Assembly (NCBI GenBank): GCA_013001935.1
Contig: JABDKZ010000122.1
Coordinates: 1-7,898 of the forward strand
Direction of reading: 5' to 3'
From: Maribacter sp.
GTDB taxonomy: Bacteria > Bacteroidota > Bacteroidia > Flavobacteriales > Flavobacteriaceae
Length of the DNA stretch: 7,898 nt
In this document: piece by piece, positions 1 through 6,753 of the stretch
How positions within the stretch are numbered: position 1 is the stretch's first letter
How the letters are laid out: every line of letters begins with the position of its first letter
Program-made: the position numbers and the translations under genes
The notes under the pieces: model-generated
The model's input: only the letters and a program-made list of their open reading frames with translations
Databases searched by the model: none
Told to the model about the DNA's origin: nothing

Positions 1-663
1 CCCGAGTAAGGTAATCTCTTTAAATCCTTTATTCCATAGATCATTGACTTCACCAAGAATAGATTGGGGGTCACGACTGCGTTCTCTGCCCCTTGTAAAG
101 GGAACGACGCAAAAAGTACACATATTGTCGCAACCTCGTGTAATTGAAACTAATGCACTGACGCCATTGGAATTCAATCGTACCGGCGAGATATCGCCAT
201 AAGTTTCATCTTTTGAAAGCAGCACATTAACCGCTTCCCTACCTTCATCGATTTCTTGAAGAAGATTGGGTAAATCTTTATAGGCGTCAGGACCAACGAC
301 CATGTCCACAATTTTTTCCTCTTCGAGCAATTTACTTTTAAGGCGTTCGGCCATACATCCGAGCACTCCCACTTTCATATGTGGCCTATTCTTCTTTATG
401 GCATTGTATTTTTCTAAACGCTTGCGAACGGTCAATTCTGCTTTTTCTCGAATTGAACAAGTGTTCACTAATACCAAATCGGCATCTTCCAGGACTTGTG
501 TGGTGTTGAACCCTTCATTTGCCATAATAGAGGCTACAATTTCGCTATCGGAAAAATTCATGGCACACCCATAGCTTTCAATGTATAGCTTTCGGGTATT
601 CTTCCTATTCTGATCTAAAATAAGGGCTTCACCCTGAACTTTCTCGTCAATGATTTTCTCCAT
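1..663 (-). CDS. miaB: MiaB, tRNA-2-methylthio-N6-dimethylallyladenosine synthase (N-terminal 221 residues; 3' end outside window)
   Basis: This radical-SAM methylthiotransferase adds a methylthio group to C2 of N6-isopentenyladenosine at position 37 of tRNAs that read UNN codons; it acts in the cytoplasm. I translated the minus strand from ATG at 663-661, and it stays open to the window edge. The N-terminal UPF0004 domain (about residues 25-130) carries the three cysteines that bind the auxiliary 4Fe-4S cluster: C33 (YGCAMN), C69 (NTCSIREKA) and C103 (LGCMAER). The radical-SAM CxxxCxxC motif is C178, C182 and C185, within [19 protein letters not shown]. The VVPFTRGRE continuation is typical of MiaB rather than RimO or MtaB. 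The rest of the radical-SAM barrel and the TRAM domain are missing only because the window ends; the family is usually 440-480 residues. An AAAGG lies about 8 bases before the start, a modest Shine-Dalgarno-like match. The gene is divergent from the membrane-protein gene at 797. Confidence 0.96.
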   Translation of the reverse strand, partial: MEKIIDEKVQGEALILDQNRKNTRKLYIESYGCAMNFSDSEIVASIMANEGFNTTQVLEDADLVLVNTCSIREKAELTVRKRLEKYNAIKKNRPHMKVGVLGCMAERLKSKLLEEEKIVDMVVGPDAYKDLPNLLQEIDEGREAVNVLLSKDETYGDISPVRLNSNGVSALVSITRGCDNMCTFCVVPFTRGRERSRDPQSILGEVNDLWNKGFKEITLLG

Positions 664-693
664 ATAATAATCCTTTCGCGCAAAATGGGTCAG

Positions 694-725
694 CAAAGAT
701 AATGCTTAATCCAAATATATGACAA
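694..725 (-). promoter_or_regulatory. Putative miaB promoter (Bacteroidota sigma-A type)
   Basis: Read on the minus strand, TATCTTTG (701-694) matches the Bacteroidota -7 consensus TAnnTTTG at every fixed position. A TTG (725-723) lies 21 bases upstream as the -33 element, inside the spacing range reported for Flavobacterium promoters. Transcription would start near 687-690, giving a 5' leader of about 25 bases before the miaB ATG. A second perfect -7 match, TATATTTG (719-712), has no TTG at a suitable distance and is less likely. This is consensus matching only. Confidence 0.55.
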
Positions 726-796
726 TATGACAGTGTATTTTAGGTCTTTTTTAGCGATTATAACGTTACCTTACATATAAATGAAGCATATACATT

Positions 797-1525
797 ATGA
801 ATTTCACAGTGTTATCAGGTAAAATTGCGGAAAGTAATCCCTTGGATTTTGGTTCAATTTTTAGCAAATCGATCGAATTGTTCAAAAAAGTATGGGTGCA
901 AGGGTTTGTTATTGTTTTATTGACCTTCGCAATTATAATCCCTTTCTATATCCTTATGTACCTTCCATTGTTAATTGCCGGGGTATCAGATCCTGAAATG
1001 CTAAGAAGCGAGGAGATTCCGCCTGAAGTTTTTTTGCCTATGATAATTATAATGCCTTTCGTTATTTTGGGAATTACGGTGGTAAGTTTAATGCTAAATG
1101 CAGCATTCTTGCGAATATGCAAGATTAAGGATTTAAACTTATCTGAAGCTGATAGTTACTTTTACTACTTTAAAAAGGAGTACGTTTCGACCGTTATCGC
1201 ATTATCATTATTGTCCTTGGGATTAATACTCTTGGGATTATTGGCTTGCGGACTAGGAGTCTTTTATATGATTGTCCCTATATCGTTATTTCCTGCTTTC
1301 TTGGCCTTTGACAAGGAATTATCCGCCATGGAAATCTTAAAGTCAAGCTTTGCGTTGGGAAATAGAAATTGGCTGGTGATTTTTGGTCTGATAATCGTCA
1401 TGGGAATTGTAGCTGAATTGGGCGTTCTGCTCTGCTTTGTTGGTGTTTTGTTTACTGCAATGCTGGCTAAAATACCAATCTATTTTATGTATAAAGATAG
1501 TATTGGGTTTTCTACTGAAGGGTAA
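797..1525 (+). CDS. Polytopic inner-membrane protein of unknown function (242 aa)
   Basis: I do not recognise a characterised family. The N-terminal stretch (residues 1-35, with DFGSIFSKSIELFKKVW) is amphipathic and probably cytoplasmic. Hydrophobic segments follow at about 36-62, 79-105, 131-152, 153-172, 190-212 and 213-231, so five or six membrane spans are likely. There is no cleavable signal peptide and no obvious catalytic motif. The layout, a short DFG-x-x-F helix, paired hydrophobic helices, then an AMEILKSSFALGNRNW element (about 177-192) before the last spans, resembles the loosely defined membrane proteins often annotated in Bacteroidota as DUF or glycerophosphodiesterase-membrane-domain proteins. 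That resemblance is from memory and weak. The ATG at 797 is chosen because it precedes the first conserved-looking helix; no Shine-Dalgarno is visible, which is normal for this phylum. The lipoprotein gene follows after 84 bases without a clear terminator, so the two may share a transcript. Confidence 0.8.
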   Translation: MNFTVLSGKIAESNPLDFGSIFSKSIELFKKVWVQGFVIVLLTFAIIIPFYILMYLPLLIAGVSDPEMLRSEEIPPEVFLPMIIIMPFVILGITVVSLMLNAAFLRICKIKDLNLSEADSYFYYFKKEYVSTVIALSLLSLGLILLGLLACGLGVFYMIVPISLFPAFLAFDKELSAMEILKSSFALGNRNWLVIFGLIIVMGIVAELGVLLCFVGVLFTAMLAKIPIYFMYKDSIGFSTEG

Positions 1526-1567
1526 TTTTCTCTAATGGTTTTGTTTTTTTAGACGCAACGCAAAAGA

Positions 1568-1578
1568 TGTGATTGCAT
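1568..1578 (+). promoter_or_regulatory. Candidate leader or regulatory element, copy 1 (TGTGATTGCAT)
   Basis: This 11-base sequence starts exactly 42 bases before the ATG of the LVIVD lipoprotein gene. The same 11 bases start exactly 42 bases before the gldK ATG (6712-6722). In both places the motif is followed by an A/T-rich run leading to the start codon. This copy also lies inside a weak hairpin (AAGATG at 1564-1569 with CATCTT at 1576-1581), which the gldK copy does not preserve. The sequence could be a transcription-factor site, part of a promoter, or coincidence. Confidence 0.25.
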
Positions 1579-1609
1579 CTTAACGGTACAACCCCATTAA
1601 AAAAAGACT

Positions 1610-2857
1610 ATGAAAAAGAATTTGTTATTGCTTGTATTTGTTGCATCCTTAGGTGTGGTGTCCTGTGAAAAAACCGATGATAGTAAGTATGCAGATTACT
1701 TGGTGGCAAGACCCCTGACCATTAGTAAAGCAGAGTTTAAGAATAGTGTGGACATTATTTCGCCATTACCCATAAAAGAATCAGGTAAAATTTATGCTTA
1801 TCAAGATTATATTTTTGTGAATGACAAGTATAGAGGTGTTCATGTCATTGATAATAGCAATCCGGATGCTCCCAAAAAAATCTCATTCATTAAAATTGCG
1901 GGAAATGTCGATATCTCTATTAAGGATGATTACCTGTACGCGGATAGTATCATGGATTTGATCGTGCTCGATATTTCAGATATAAATTCCATAAAAATTG
2001 TAAACCGCCTTGACAATGTACTACGCGAAAATATTGTCTGGCCAGCCAATGTCGATTTTTACGAGTATGATAGTGTTGACTATGAAAATGAAATATTGCT
2101 TGGGTGGGAAACAGTAACAGAACGAAGACTCATTTCGGAATATGAAGAGCGATTTATGCGCAATGGGGAACTGTTTGCCCTGGCTGAAGCCGCCAATGAT
2201 GCATCAGTAGGTCAAGGTGGGTCTTTGGCTCGTTTTAAAATTGTTGGAGACTTTTTGTACGCTGTAGATAGCCACACTATAAATATTTTCAATATTCAGG
2301 ATTTAGAAAATCCTCAAGAATTGGATGATGTTTACGCAGGTTTCGACATAGAGACCATTTTCAATAGAGGACAGCATTTATTCTTAGGAAGTATGCGAGG
2401 CATGTACATTTATGACATTTCCTCTCCTGCCACTCCAACATTCATTTCTGAATTTCAACATGGTACAGCCTGTGACCCTGTTGTAGTAGATGGGGATTAT
2501 GCCTATGTTACGCTTCGAGGCGGCAATATGTGCGGTGCTACCGAGAGTGGTTTGTTCATCGTGGATATCTCAGATATATCGAATCCTGAATTAACCGTAA
2601 GTTACCCGATGGATGGCCCTTATGGTCTTGGTGTAAAAGACGAAAAGTTATTCGTTTGCGATGGGGATTCAGGTTTAAAGGTGTATGACAAAACAGATGT
2701 AGCGGATTTAGTTTCCTTAAATCACTTTGAGGATATCAATACTTTTGATGTCATTCCATTAGAAACCTCATTACTTATGGTGGGGGAAGATGTGCTCTAT
2801 CAATATGAATATTTAAATAATGATATCAGGTTGATGAGTACTTTGGAATTAAACTAG
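1610..2857 (+). CDS. LVIVD-repeat beta-propeller lipoprotein (415 aa)
   Basis: This is a predicted lipoprotein of the cell envelope. A lipoprotein signal peptide is clear: MKKN, a hydrophobic stretch, then a lipobox ending GVVSC, with lipidation expected at C19. The mature chain carries at least six LVIVD-type repeats, each a hydrophobic strand followed by D-I/N-S-D/N-P: about residues 76-91 (GVHVIDNSNPDAPKKI), 117-131, 224-238, 265-279 (MYIYDISSPATPTFI), 315-330 (LFIVDISDISNPELTV) and 356-368. These repeats are known to build beta-propellers, usually at the surface or in the periplasm. Residues 132-205 break the repeat pattern and may form an insertion with helices. C288, C308 and C350 are the only cysteines in the mature domain apart from the lipidated one. 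No enzymatic motif is visible, so a binding or scaffold role is the cautious guess; ligand and partner are unknown. A strong terminator follows directly. Confidence 0.88.
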   Translation: MKKNLLLLVFVASLGVVSCEKTDDSKYADYLVARPLTISKAEFKNSVDIISPLPIKESGKIYAYQDYIFVNDKYRGVHVIDNSNPDAPKKISFIKIAGNVDISIKDDYLYADSIMDLIVLDISDINSIKIVNRLDNVLRENIVWPANVDFYEYDSVDYENEILLGWETVTERRLISEYEERFMRNGELFALAEAANDASVGQGGSLARFKIVGDFLYAVDSHTINIFNIQDLENPQELDDVYAGFDIETIFNRGQHLFLGSMRGMYIYDISSPATPTFISEFQHGTACDPVVVDGDYAYVTLRGGNMCGATESGLFIVDISDISNPELTVSYPMDGPYGLGVKDEKLFVCDGDSGLKVYDKTDVADLVSLNHFEDINTFDVIPLETSLLMVGEDVLYQYEYLNNDIRLMSTLELN

Positions 2858-2878
2858 AAAAACGATTGTCGCTTACTC

Positions 2879-2907
2879 AAAATGCCCCGTGTAAACGGGG
2901 CATTTTT
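2879..2907 (+). terminator. Strong rho-independent terminator after the LVIVD lipoprotein gene
   Basis: A perfect 12-bp inverted repeat (2879-2890 paired with 2895-2906) encloses the loop GTAA, a stable GNRA tetraloop. The central stem is GC-rich (GCCCCGT/ACGGGGC). It is followed by a T run at 2903-2907, partly within the stem. The stem begins with A residues, so on the minus strand it would also end in T residues and could work in both directions. It lies 22 bases after the lipoprotein stop codon and isolates that transcript from topA. Confidence 0.93.
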
Positions 2908-2928
2908 GTATACATATATATAAGGGAT

Positions 2929-2938
2929 ATTACGTAAT
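2929..2938. promoter_or_regulatory. 10-bp perfect palindrome overlapping the topA -33 element
   Basis: ATTACGTAAT equals its own reverse complement. It covers the likely -33 position of the topA promoter, where a dimeric regulator could compete with RNA polymerase or contact it. No regulator is identified, and in AT-rich intergenic DNA such a palindrome can occur by chance. Confidence 0.25.
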
Positions 2939-2959
2939 TAAAAAATTCAACTACTTTTG
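2930..2959 (+). promoter_or_regulatory. Putative topA promoter
   Basis: TACTTTTG (2952-2959) is a perfect match to the Bacteroidota -7 consensus TAnnTTTG. TTA (2930-2932) sits 19 bases upstream as a one-mismatch -33 element (consensus TTG). Transcription would begin near 2964-2966, leaving a leader of only about 13-15 bases before the topA ATG at 2979. The -33 element falls inside a perfect 10-bp palindrome (2929-2938), a possible repressor or activator site. Confidence 0.62.
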
Positions 2960-2978
2960 TGTCTTGAAAAACCAATCG

Positions 2979-5474
2979 ATGGCAAAGAATTTAGTTATAG
3001 TAGAGTCACCTGCAAAGGCAAAAACCATAGAGAAATTTTTAGGGAAGGATTTTAAGGTTGAATCTAGTTTTGGGCATATTGCAGATTTGCCTTCAAAAGA
3101 ATTGGGTGTAGATGTTGACAATGATTTTATGCCAAAATATATTGTTGACAAAGACAAAAAGGCCTTAGTTAAAAAACTCAAGGATTTAGCTAAGAAAGCC
3201 GATACGATATGGTTGGCGAGTGATGAGGATCGTGAGGGAGAAGCAATTTCCTGGCACCTTTCCGAGACCTTGGGCTTAGAGAAGGAGAAGACCAGAAGAA
3301 TCGTTTTTAATTCAATTACAAAGTCTGCCATCCAGAAAGCCATAGAAAATCCAAGAGAGATCAATTACAATTTGGTAAATGCCCAACAGGCACGAAGAGT
3401 CTTGGATAGATTGGTGGGTTACCAATTATCACCTGTACTTTGGAAAAAAATTAAACCAGGTCTCTCAGCAGGAAGAGTACAGTCTGTAGCTGTACGATTG
3501 ATTGTAGAGCGCGAGCGTGAAATAGAAGATTTTACCGCTAAGGCTTCTTTCAGGATTTCCGCGGAATTCAAAACGGAGAGTAACGGGGTATTCACGGCTA
3601 AGTTAGGGAAGAGCTTTGCAACTAAGGAAGAGGCAGAAGCTTTCTTGAAAAAAAATATTGGAGCCAATTTCTCAGTTGGGAACCTGGATAAGAAACCCGC
3701 AAAAAAATCTCCTTCCGCACCGTTTACAACATCAACCTTACAACAAGAAGCATCACGAAAATTGTACTTTTCGGTCGGGCGTACCATGCAGGTAGCACAG
3801 CGATTGTATGAAGCTGGACTCATAACCTACATGAGAACGGATAGCGTTAATCTATCGGGTGAGGCAATTAATGCAGCTAAAGATGCCATTGTTGAAAATT
3901 ATGGTGAAAAATATAGTACAGTCCGTAATTTCAAAGGAAAATCGAAAGGAGCACAAGAAGCGCATGAAGCCATTCGTCCTACAGATATGAAGCGGCAGTC
4001 CGCTTCGTTAGAACGAGATCAATCAAAATTGTATGAGCTTATATGGAAAAGAACCATAGCCTCACAAATGAGCGATGCACAGTTAGAACGTACCAATGTA
4101 AAAATAAAAGCGAGTACCCATGCTGAAGAGTTTACAGCAAATGGTGAAGTAATCAAATTCGACGGTTTCCTTAAGGTCTACCTAGAGGGAATTGATGATG
4201 AGGATATGGCCGAAGACCAAGAGGGGATGTTACCGGCAATGAACGTTGGTGATGTATTACACAATAACTATATATCGGCTACCGAGCGTTTCACTAGACC
4301 ACCGTATAGGTTTACGGAGGCTTCATTGGTCAAAAAGTTGGAAGAACTAGGTATTGGAAGGCCGTCTACCTACGCCCCAACGATTTCTACAATTCAAAAC
4401 AGGGGCTATATTGAAAAGGGAACCATTGAGGGAGCCGAGCGAAATTATGTTCAATTTGTTTTAGAAGCTGGGAATATTAAGGAAAAACAGCTTGTTGAAA
4501 CTGTTGGTTCAGATAAAGGTAAAATGGTCCCAACCGATATCGGAATGATTGTAAATGACTTTTTAGTAAGTCATTTTTCGAATATTCTCGATTATAACTT
4601 CACGGCAAGGGTTGAAGAAGAATTTGATGAAATTGCCGAAGGCGATGAGGACTGGAAGAAAGTAATGAGAGATTTTTATAAAGACTTTCGTCCAAAGGTC
4701 TTGCATGTTGAGGAGAATGCAGACCGTGCTAGTGGGGAGCGGGTATTGGGTAAGGATCCCAAAACCGGCAAACAGGTATCGGTACGCTTGGGAAGGTTTG
4801 GCCCTATGGTACAAATTGGTACTGTAGAGGACGAGGAAAAACCACAATTTGCAAGTTTATCACCAGACCAATCCTTGAATACAATAACGTATGAAGAGGC
4901 CATGGACTTATTTAAACTTCCCAGAAAATTAGGAGTTTATGAGGATCAGGAAATAGAGGCCAATGTAGGAAGGTTTGGTCCTTATGTTAAGTTTGGAAAA
5001 AAGTTCGTCTCACTAGCCAAAGGTGAAAGTGCAATGGATGTTTCTTTGGAAAGAGCCATAGAATTAATAAAGGAAAAGCAAAAGGCAGATGCACCTATCG
5101 CTATTTATGAAGAAAAGGATGTCATAAAGGGCGTAGGTCGTTTTGGGCCATTTATCAAATGGAATGGCATGTTCATTAATGTGAACAAGAAATATGATTT
5201 TGATAATCTTTCACAGGCGAATATCGAAGAATTGATCGAAGCCAAAAAACAGAAGGAAATAGATAAGCTTGTTCAAGAATGGCCTGAAGAAGGCATTCGC
5301 ATAGAAAAAGCAAGATGGGGGAGGCACAATATTCTAAAAGGTAGGATTAAGGTTGAACTGGCTAAAACGGTTGATGCGACTAAGATATCTTTAGAAGAGG
5401 CCAAAGCACTTATTGAAAAGAAATCCCCCAAGAAAAAAACAAAGGCAAAAGCAAAACCCAAAGCTAAGAAGTAA
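2979..5474 (+). CDS. topA: DNA topoisomerase I (type IA, 831 aa)
   Basis: TopA relaxes negative supercoils by nicking one DNA strand through a 5'-phosphotyrosine link and passing the other strand. The TOPRIM domain is at the N-terminus (about residues 1-120): E9 in VESPAKAKT and the metal-binding D82, D84 and E86 in SDEDREGE. The catalytic tyrosine is Y284 in ITYMRTDSVNLS. Other family motifs are AGRVQSVAVRLI and GIGRPSTYA. The C-terminal part has three GRFGP repeats (starting near residues 605, 664 and 720) and a degenerate fourth (RWGRHN, near 779). There are no cysteines at all, so the zinc ribbons of the E. coli enzyme are absent, and the chain ends in a Lys/Ala/Pro-rich tail of about 18 residues. 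I chose ATG 2979 (MAKNLVIVESPAK, the usual family start). The in-frame TTG at 2964 would fall at or before the predicted transcription start. The next gene begins two bases after the stop codon. Confidence 0.98.
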   Translation: MAKNLVIVESPAKAKTIEKFLGKDFKVESSFGHIADLPSKELGVDVDNDFMPKYIVDKDKKALVKKLKDLAKKADTIWLASDEDREGEAISWHLSETLGLEKEKTRRIVFNSITKSAIQKAIENPREINYNLVNAQQARRVLDRLVGYQLSPVLWKKIKPGLSAGRVQSVAVRLIVEREREIEDFTAKASFRISAEFKTESNGVFTAKLGKSFATKEEAEAFLKKNIGANFSVGNLDKKPAKKSPSAPFTTSTLQQEASRKLYFSVGRTMQVAQRLYEAGLITYMRTDSVNLSGEAINAAKDAIVENYGEKYSTVRNFKGKSKGAQEAHEAIRPTDMKRQSASLERDQSKLYELIWKRTIASQMSDAQLERTNVKIKASTHAEEFTANGEVIKFDGFLKVYLEGIDDEDMAEDQEGMLPAMNVGDVLHNNYISATERFTRPPYRFTEASLVKKLEELGIGRPSTYAPTISTIQNRGYIEKGTIEGAERNYVQFVLEAGNIKEKQLVETVGSDKGKMVPTDIGMIVNDFLVSHFSNILDYNFTARVEEEFDEIAEGDEDWKKVMRDFYKDFRPKVLHVEENADRASGERVLGKDPKTGKQVSVRLGRFGPMVQIGTVEDEEKPQFASLSPDQSLNTITYEEAMDLFKLPRKLGVYEDQEIEANVGRFGPYVKFGKKFVSLAKGESAMDVSLERAIELIKEKQKADAPIAIYEEKDVIKGVGRFGPFIKWNGMFINVNKKYDFDNLSQANIEELIEAKKQKEIDKLVQEWPEEGIRIEKARWGRHNILKGRIKVELAKTVDATKISLEEAKALIEKKSPKKKTKAKAKPKAKK

Positions 5475-5476
5475 GT

Positions 5477-6634
5477 ATGGCATATGATTTTTTAGTTCCT
5501 GTTGAAGATAAGGTATTGGCCCATTCAGAATTATTACCACCACAGGCGCTTGGAAAACATATTTATGCGCATACCAAAAACGACGGATTGCCGGTCCTGG
5601 CCAATGCTACCATTGCAATTTTGGGAGTAAAGGAATCCCGAAATGCCTTTGAAAAGAAACCTGAAAAACTCGATGTTTCCGGTATTCGAATTCAGTTATA
5701 CAAGCTTCTTCTTGGTAATTGGAATTCCACCATTGTAGATATGGGCGATATTGAAGAGGGCGAGACTGTTGATGACACCTACTTTGTTGTGAAGCAAATA
5801 GTGGCAGGTCTACTTGAGGAGAATATCATACCTATTATATTAGGAGCAACCCAGGATATCACCTATCCTGCCTATAGGTCTTTTGACGGTATTCGAGATA
5901 TGATCAATCTAGTCGCGATTGATAGTCGTTTTGATTTTGGAATGGAAGATGAACTTATTTCTTCACATTCTTATATGAGTAAGATAATTACTGACAAGCC
6001 CAACAACCTTTTTAACTTTTCGAATTTAGGATACCAGAGTTACTTTAATGCACAAGAAGAAAAAGACTTAATGGAGCGTCTTTTTTTTGATGCCTATAGA
6101 CTGGGTGAATTAATTAATGACATAGCATTGGCAGAACCCGTTTTACGTAATGCGCATATGGTGAGTTTAGATGCGCGTTCAATCAAAGCCAGTGAGATAG
6201 GGACATCTCCAAATTTTTCTCCAAACGGTTTTGATGGACGTGAAATTTGTGCCATTGCAAGGTATGCAGGCCTAAGTGATAAAGTTAGTGTCTTCGGGAT
6301 TTATGAAATGGAAAACCTGGATCAATCCCATCAACTCTTGGCACAAATCATCTGGTATTTCATTGAAGGCGTTAATTTCAGGATCAAAGAGTCTCCTTAC
6401 TCAAAAACTGATGATTTTACAAAGTATACCGTACCAACTGAAACCGAGCATTTAATCTATTATAAAAGCCAACTTACCGAAAGATGGTGGGTAGAGGTAC
6501 CAACAATTTTGTCTTCACATACTAAAGCCGATTCAGCGGCGTTATTACCATGTACCGAACAGGACTATCTGGATGCATGTAATCAGATTATTCCCGAAAG
6601 GTGGTTTAAGGCTTACAGAAAAGGCTTTAACTAA
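5477..6634 (+). CDS. Arginase/formimidoylglutamase-fold protein with degenerate metal site (385 aa)
   Basis: This protein belongs to the ureohydrolase (arginase, agmatinase, formimidoylglutamase) fold, and automatic annotation would probably call it formimidoylglutamase. The three metal motifs can be located but are altered. GGDHS appears as GATQDI (123-128), with Q126 where the metal-binding His should be. DAHxD appears as DSRFD (149-153), keeping both Asp but with Arg for His. SxDxDxxDP appears as SLDARSIKAS (230-239), keeping D232 but with R234 for the second Asp. Three of six usual Mn ligands are therefore lost, so arginase-type hydrolysis is doubtful and a non-catalytic or altered role is more likely. 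An N-terminal segment of about 45 residues precedes the core. No signal peptide or membrane span is seen, so it should be cytoplasmic. The ATG lies two bases after the topA stop codon, implying cotranscription and coupled translation. No hut genes are nearby. gldK follows after 119 bases. Confidence 0.85.
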   Translation: MAYDFLVPVEDKVLAHSELLPPQALGKHIYAHTKNDGLPVLANATIAILGVKESRNAFEKKPEKLDVSGIRIQLYKLLLGNWNSTIVDMGDIEEGETVDDTYFVVKQIVAGLLEENIIPIILGATQDITYPAYRSFDGIRDMINLVAIDSRFDFGMEDELISSHSYMSKIITDKPNNLFNFSNLGYQSYFNAQEEKDLMERLFFDAYRLGELINDIALAEPVLRNAHMVSLDARSIKASEIGTSPNFSPNGFDGREICAIARYAGLSDKVSVFGIYEMENLDQSHQLLAQIIWYFIEGVNFRIKESPYSKTDDFTKYTVPTETEHLIYYKSQLTERWWVEVPTILSSHTKADSAALLPCTEQDYLDACNQIIPERWFKAYRKGFN

Positions 6635-6705
6635 TTAAAAAAAATCAAGGGATAATTGTACAGGATACAATAATTTACTCAAAACGTAGTTTTAGAGAGT
6701 AGAAT

Positions 6706-6722
6706 AATATTTGTGATTGCAT
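6706..6722 (+). promoter_or_regulatory. Candidate gldK upstream element: weak -7 box overlapping the second TGTGATTGCAT copy
   Basis: AATATTTG (6706-6713) matches TAnnTTTG at all fixed positions but the first. No TTG is present at the right distance for a -33 element, so gldK may have a weak or activator-dependent promoter, or be read through from topA. The element overlaps TGTGATTGCAT (6712-6722), which also occurs before the LVIVD lipoprotein gene at the same 42-base distance from the start codon. The remaining gap between 6635 and 6753 shows no convincing terminator hairpin. Confidence 0.28.
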
Positions 6723-6753
6723 TTAAAACCTTAATCGAAATTTAACCTAAAGT

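Noticed and set aside
302..574. A 90-codon open frame on the plus strand opposite miaB
   Set aside because: The minus strand carries clear miaB cluster motifs throughout this stretch; the plus-strand peptide is low-complexity, Ser-rich and has no recognisable domain.
781..822. A 13-codon mini-ORF (ATG 781 to TAA 820-822) overlapping the start of the membrane-protein gene, as a possible leader peptide
   Set aside because: It is very short, has no Shine-Dalgarno and no attenuator-like hairpin, and such frames are expected by chance in AT-rich DNA.
1564..1581. Hairpin AAGATG/CATCTT before the lipoprotein gene as a terminator
   Set aside because: The stem is only 6 bp and AT-rich, and it is followed by AACGG rather than a T run, so it does not fit an intrinsic terminator.
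2951..5461. Several minus-strand open frames of 60-140 codons within topA
   Set aside because: All lie opposite the strongly conserved topA coding sequence and show no domain, signal or ribosome-binding support.
5477..6634. Calling this gene a functional hutG formimidoylglutamase
   Set aside because: Half of the metal ligands are substituted and no histidine-degradation genes lie nearby, so only the fold assignment is supported.
6634..6657. AATTA/TAATT inverted repeat after the arginase-like gene as a terminator
   Set aside because: It is a 5-bp all-A/T stem with a long loop and no T run, too weak to support a call.
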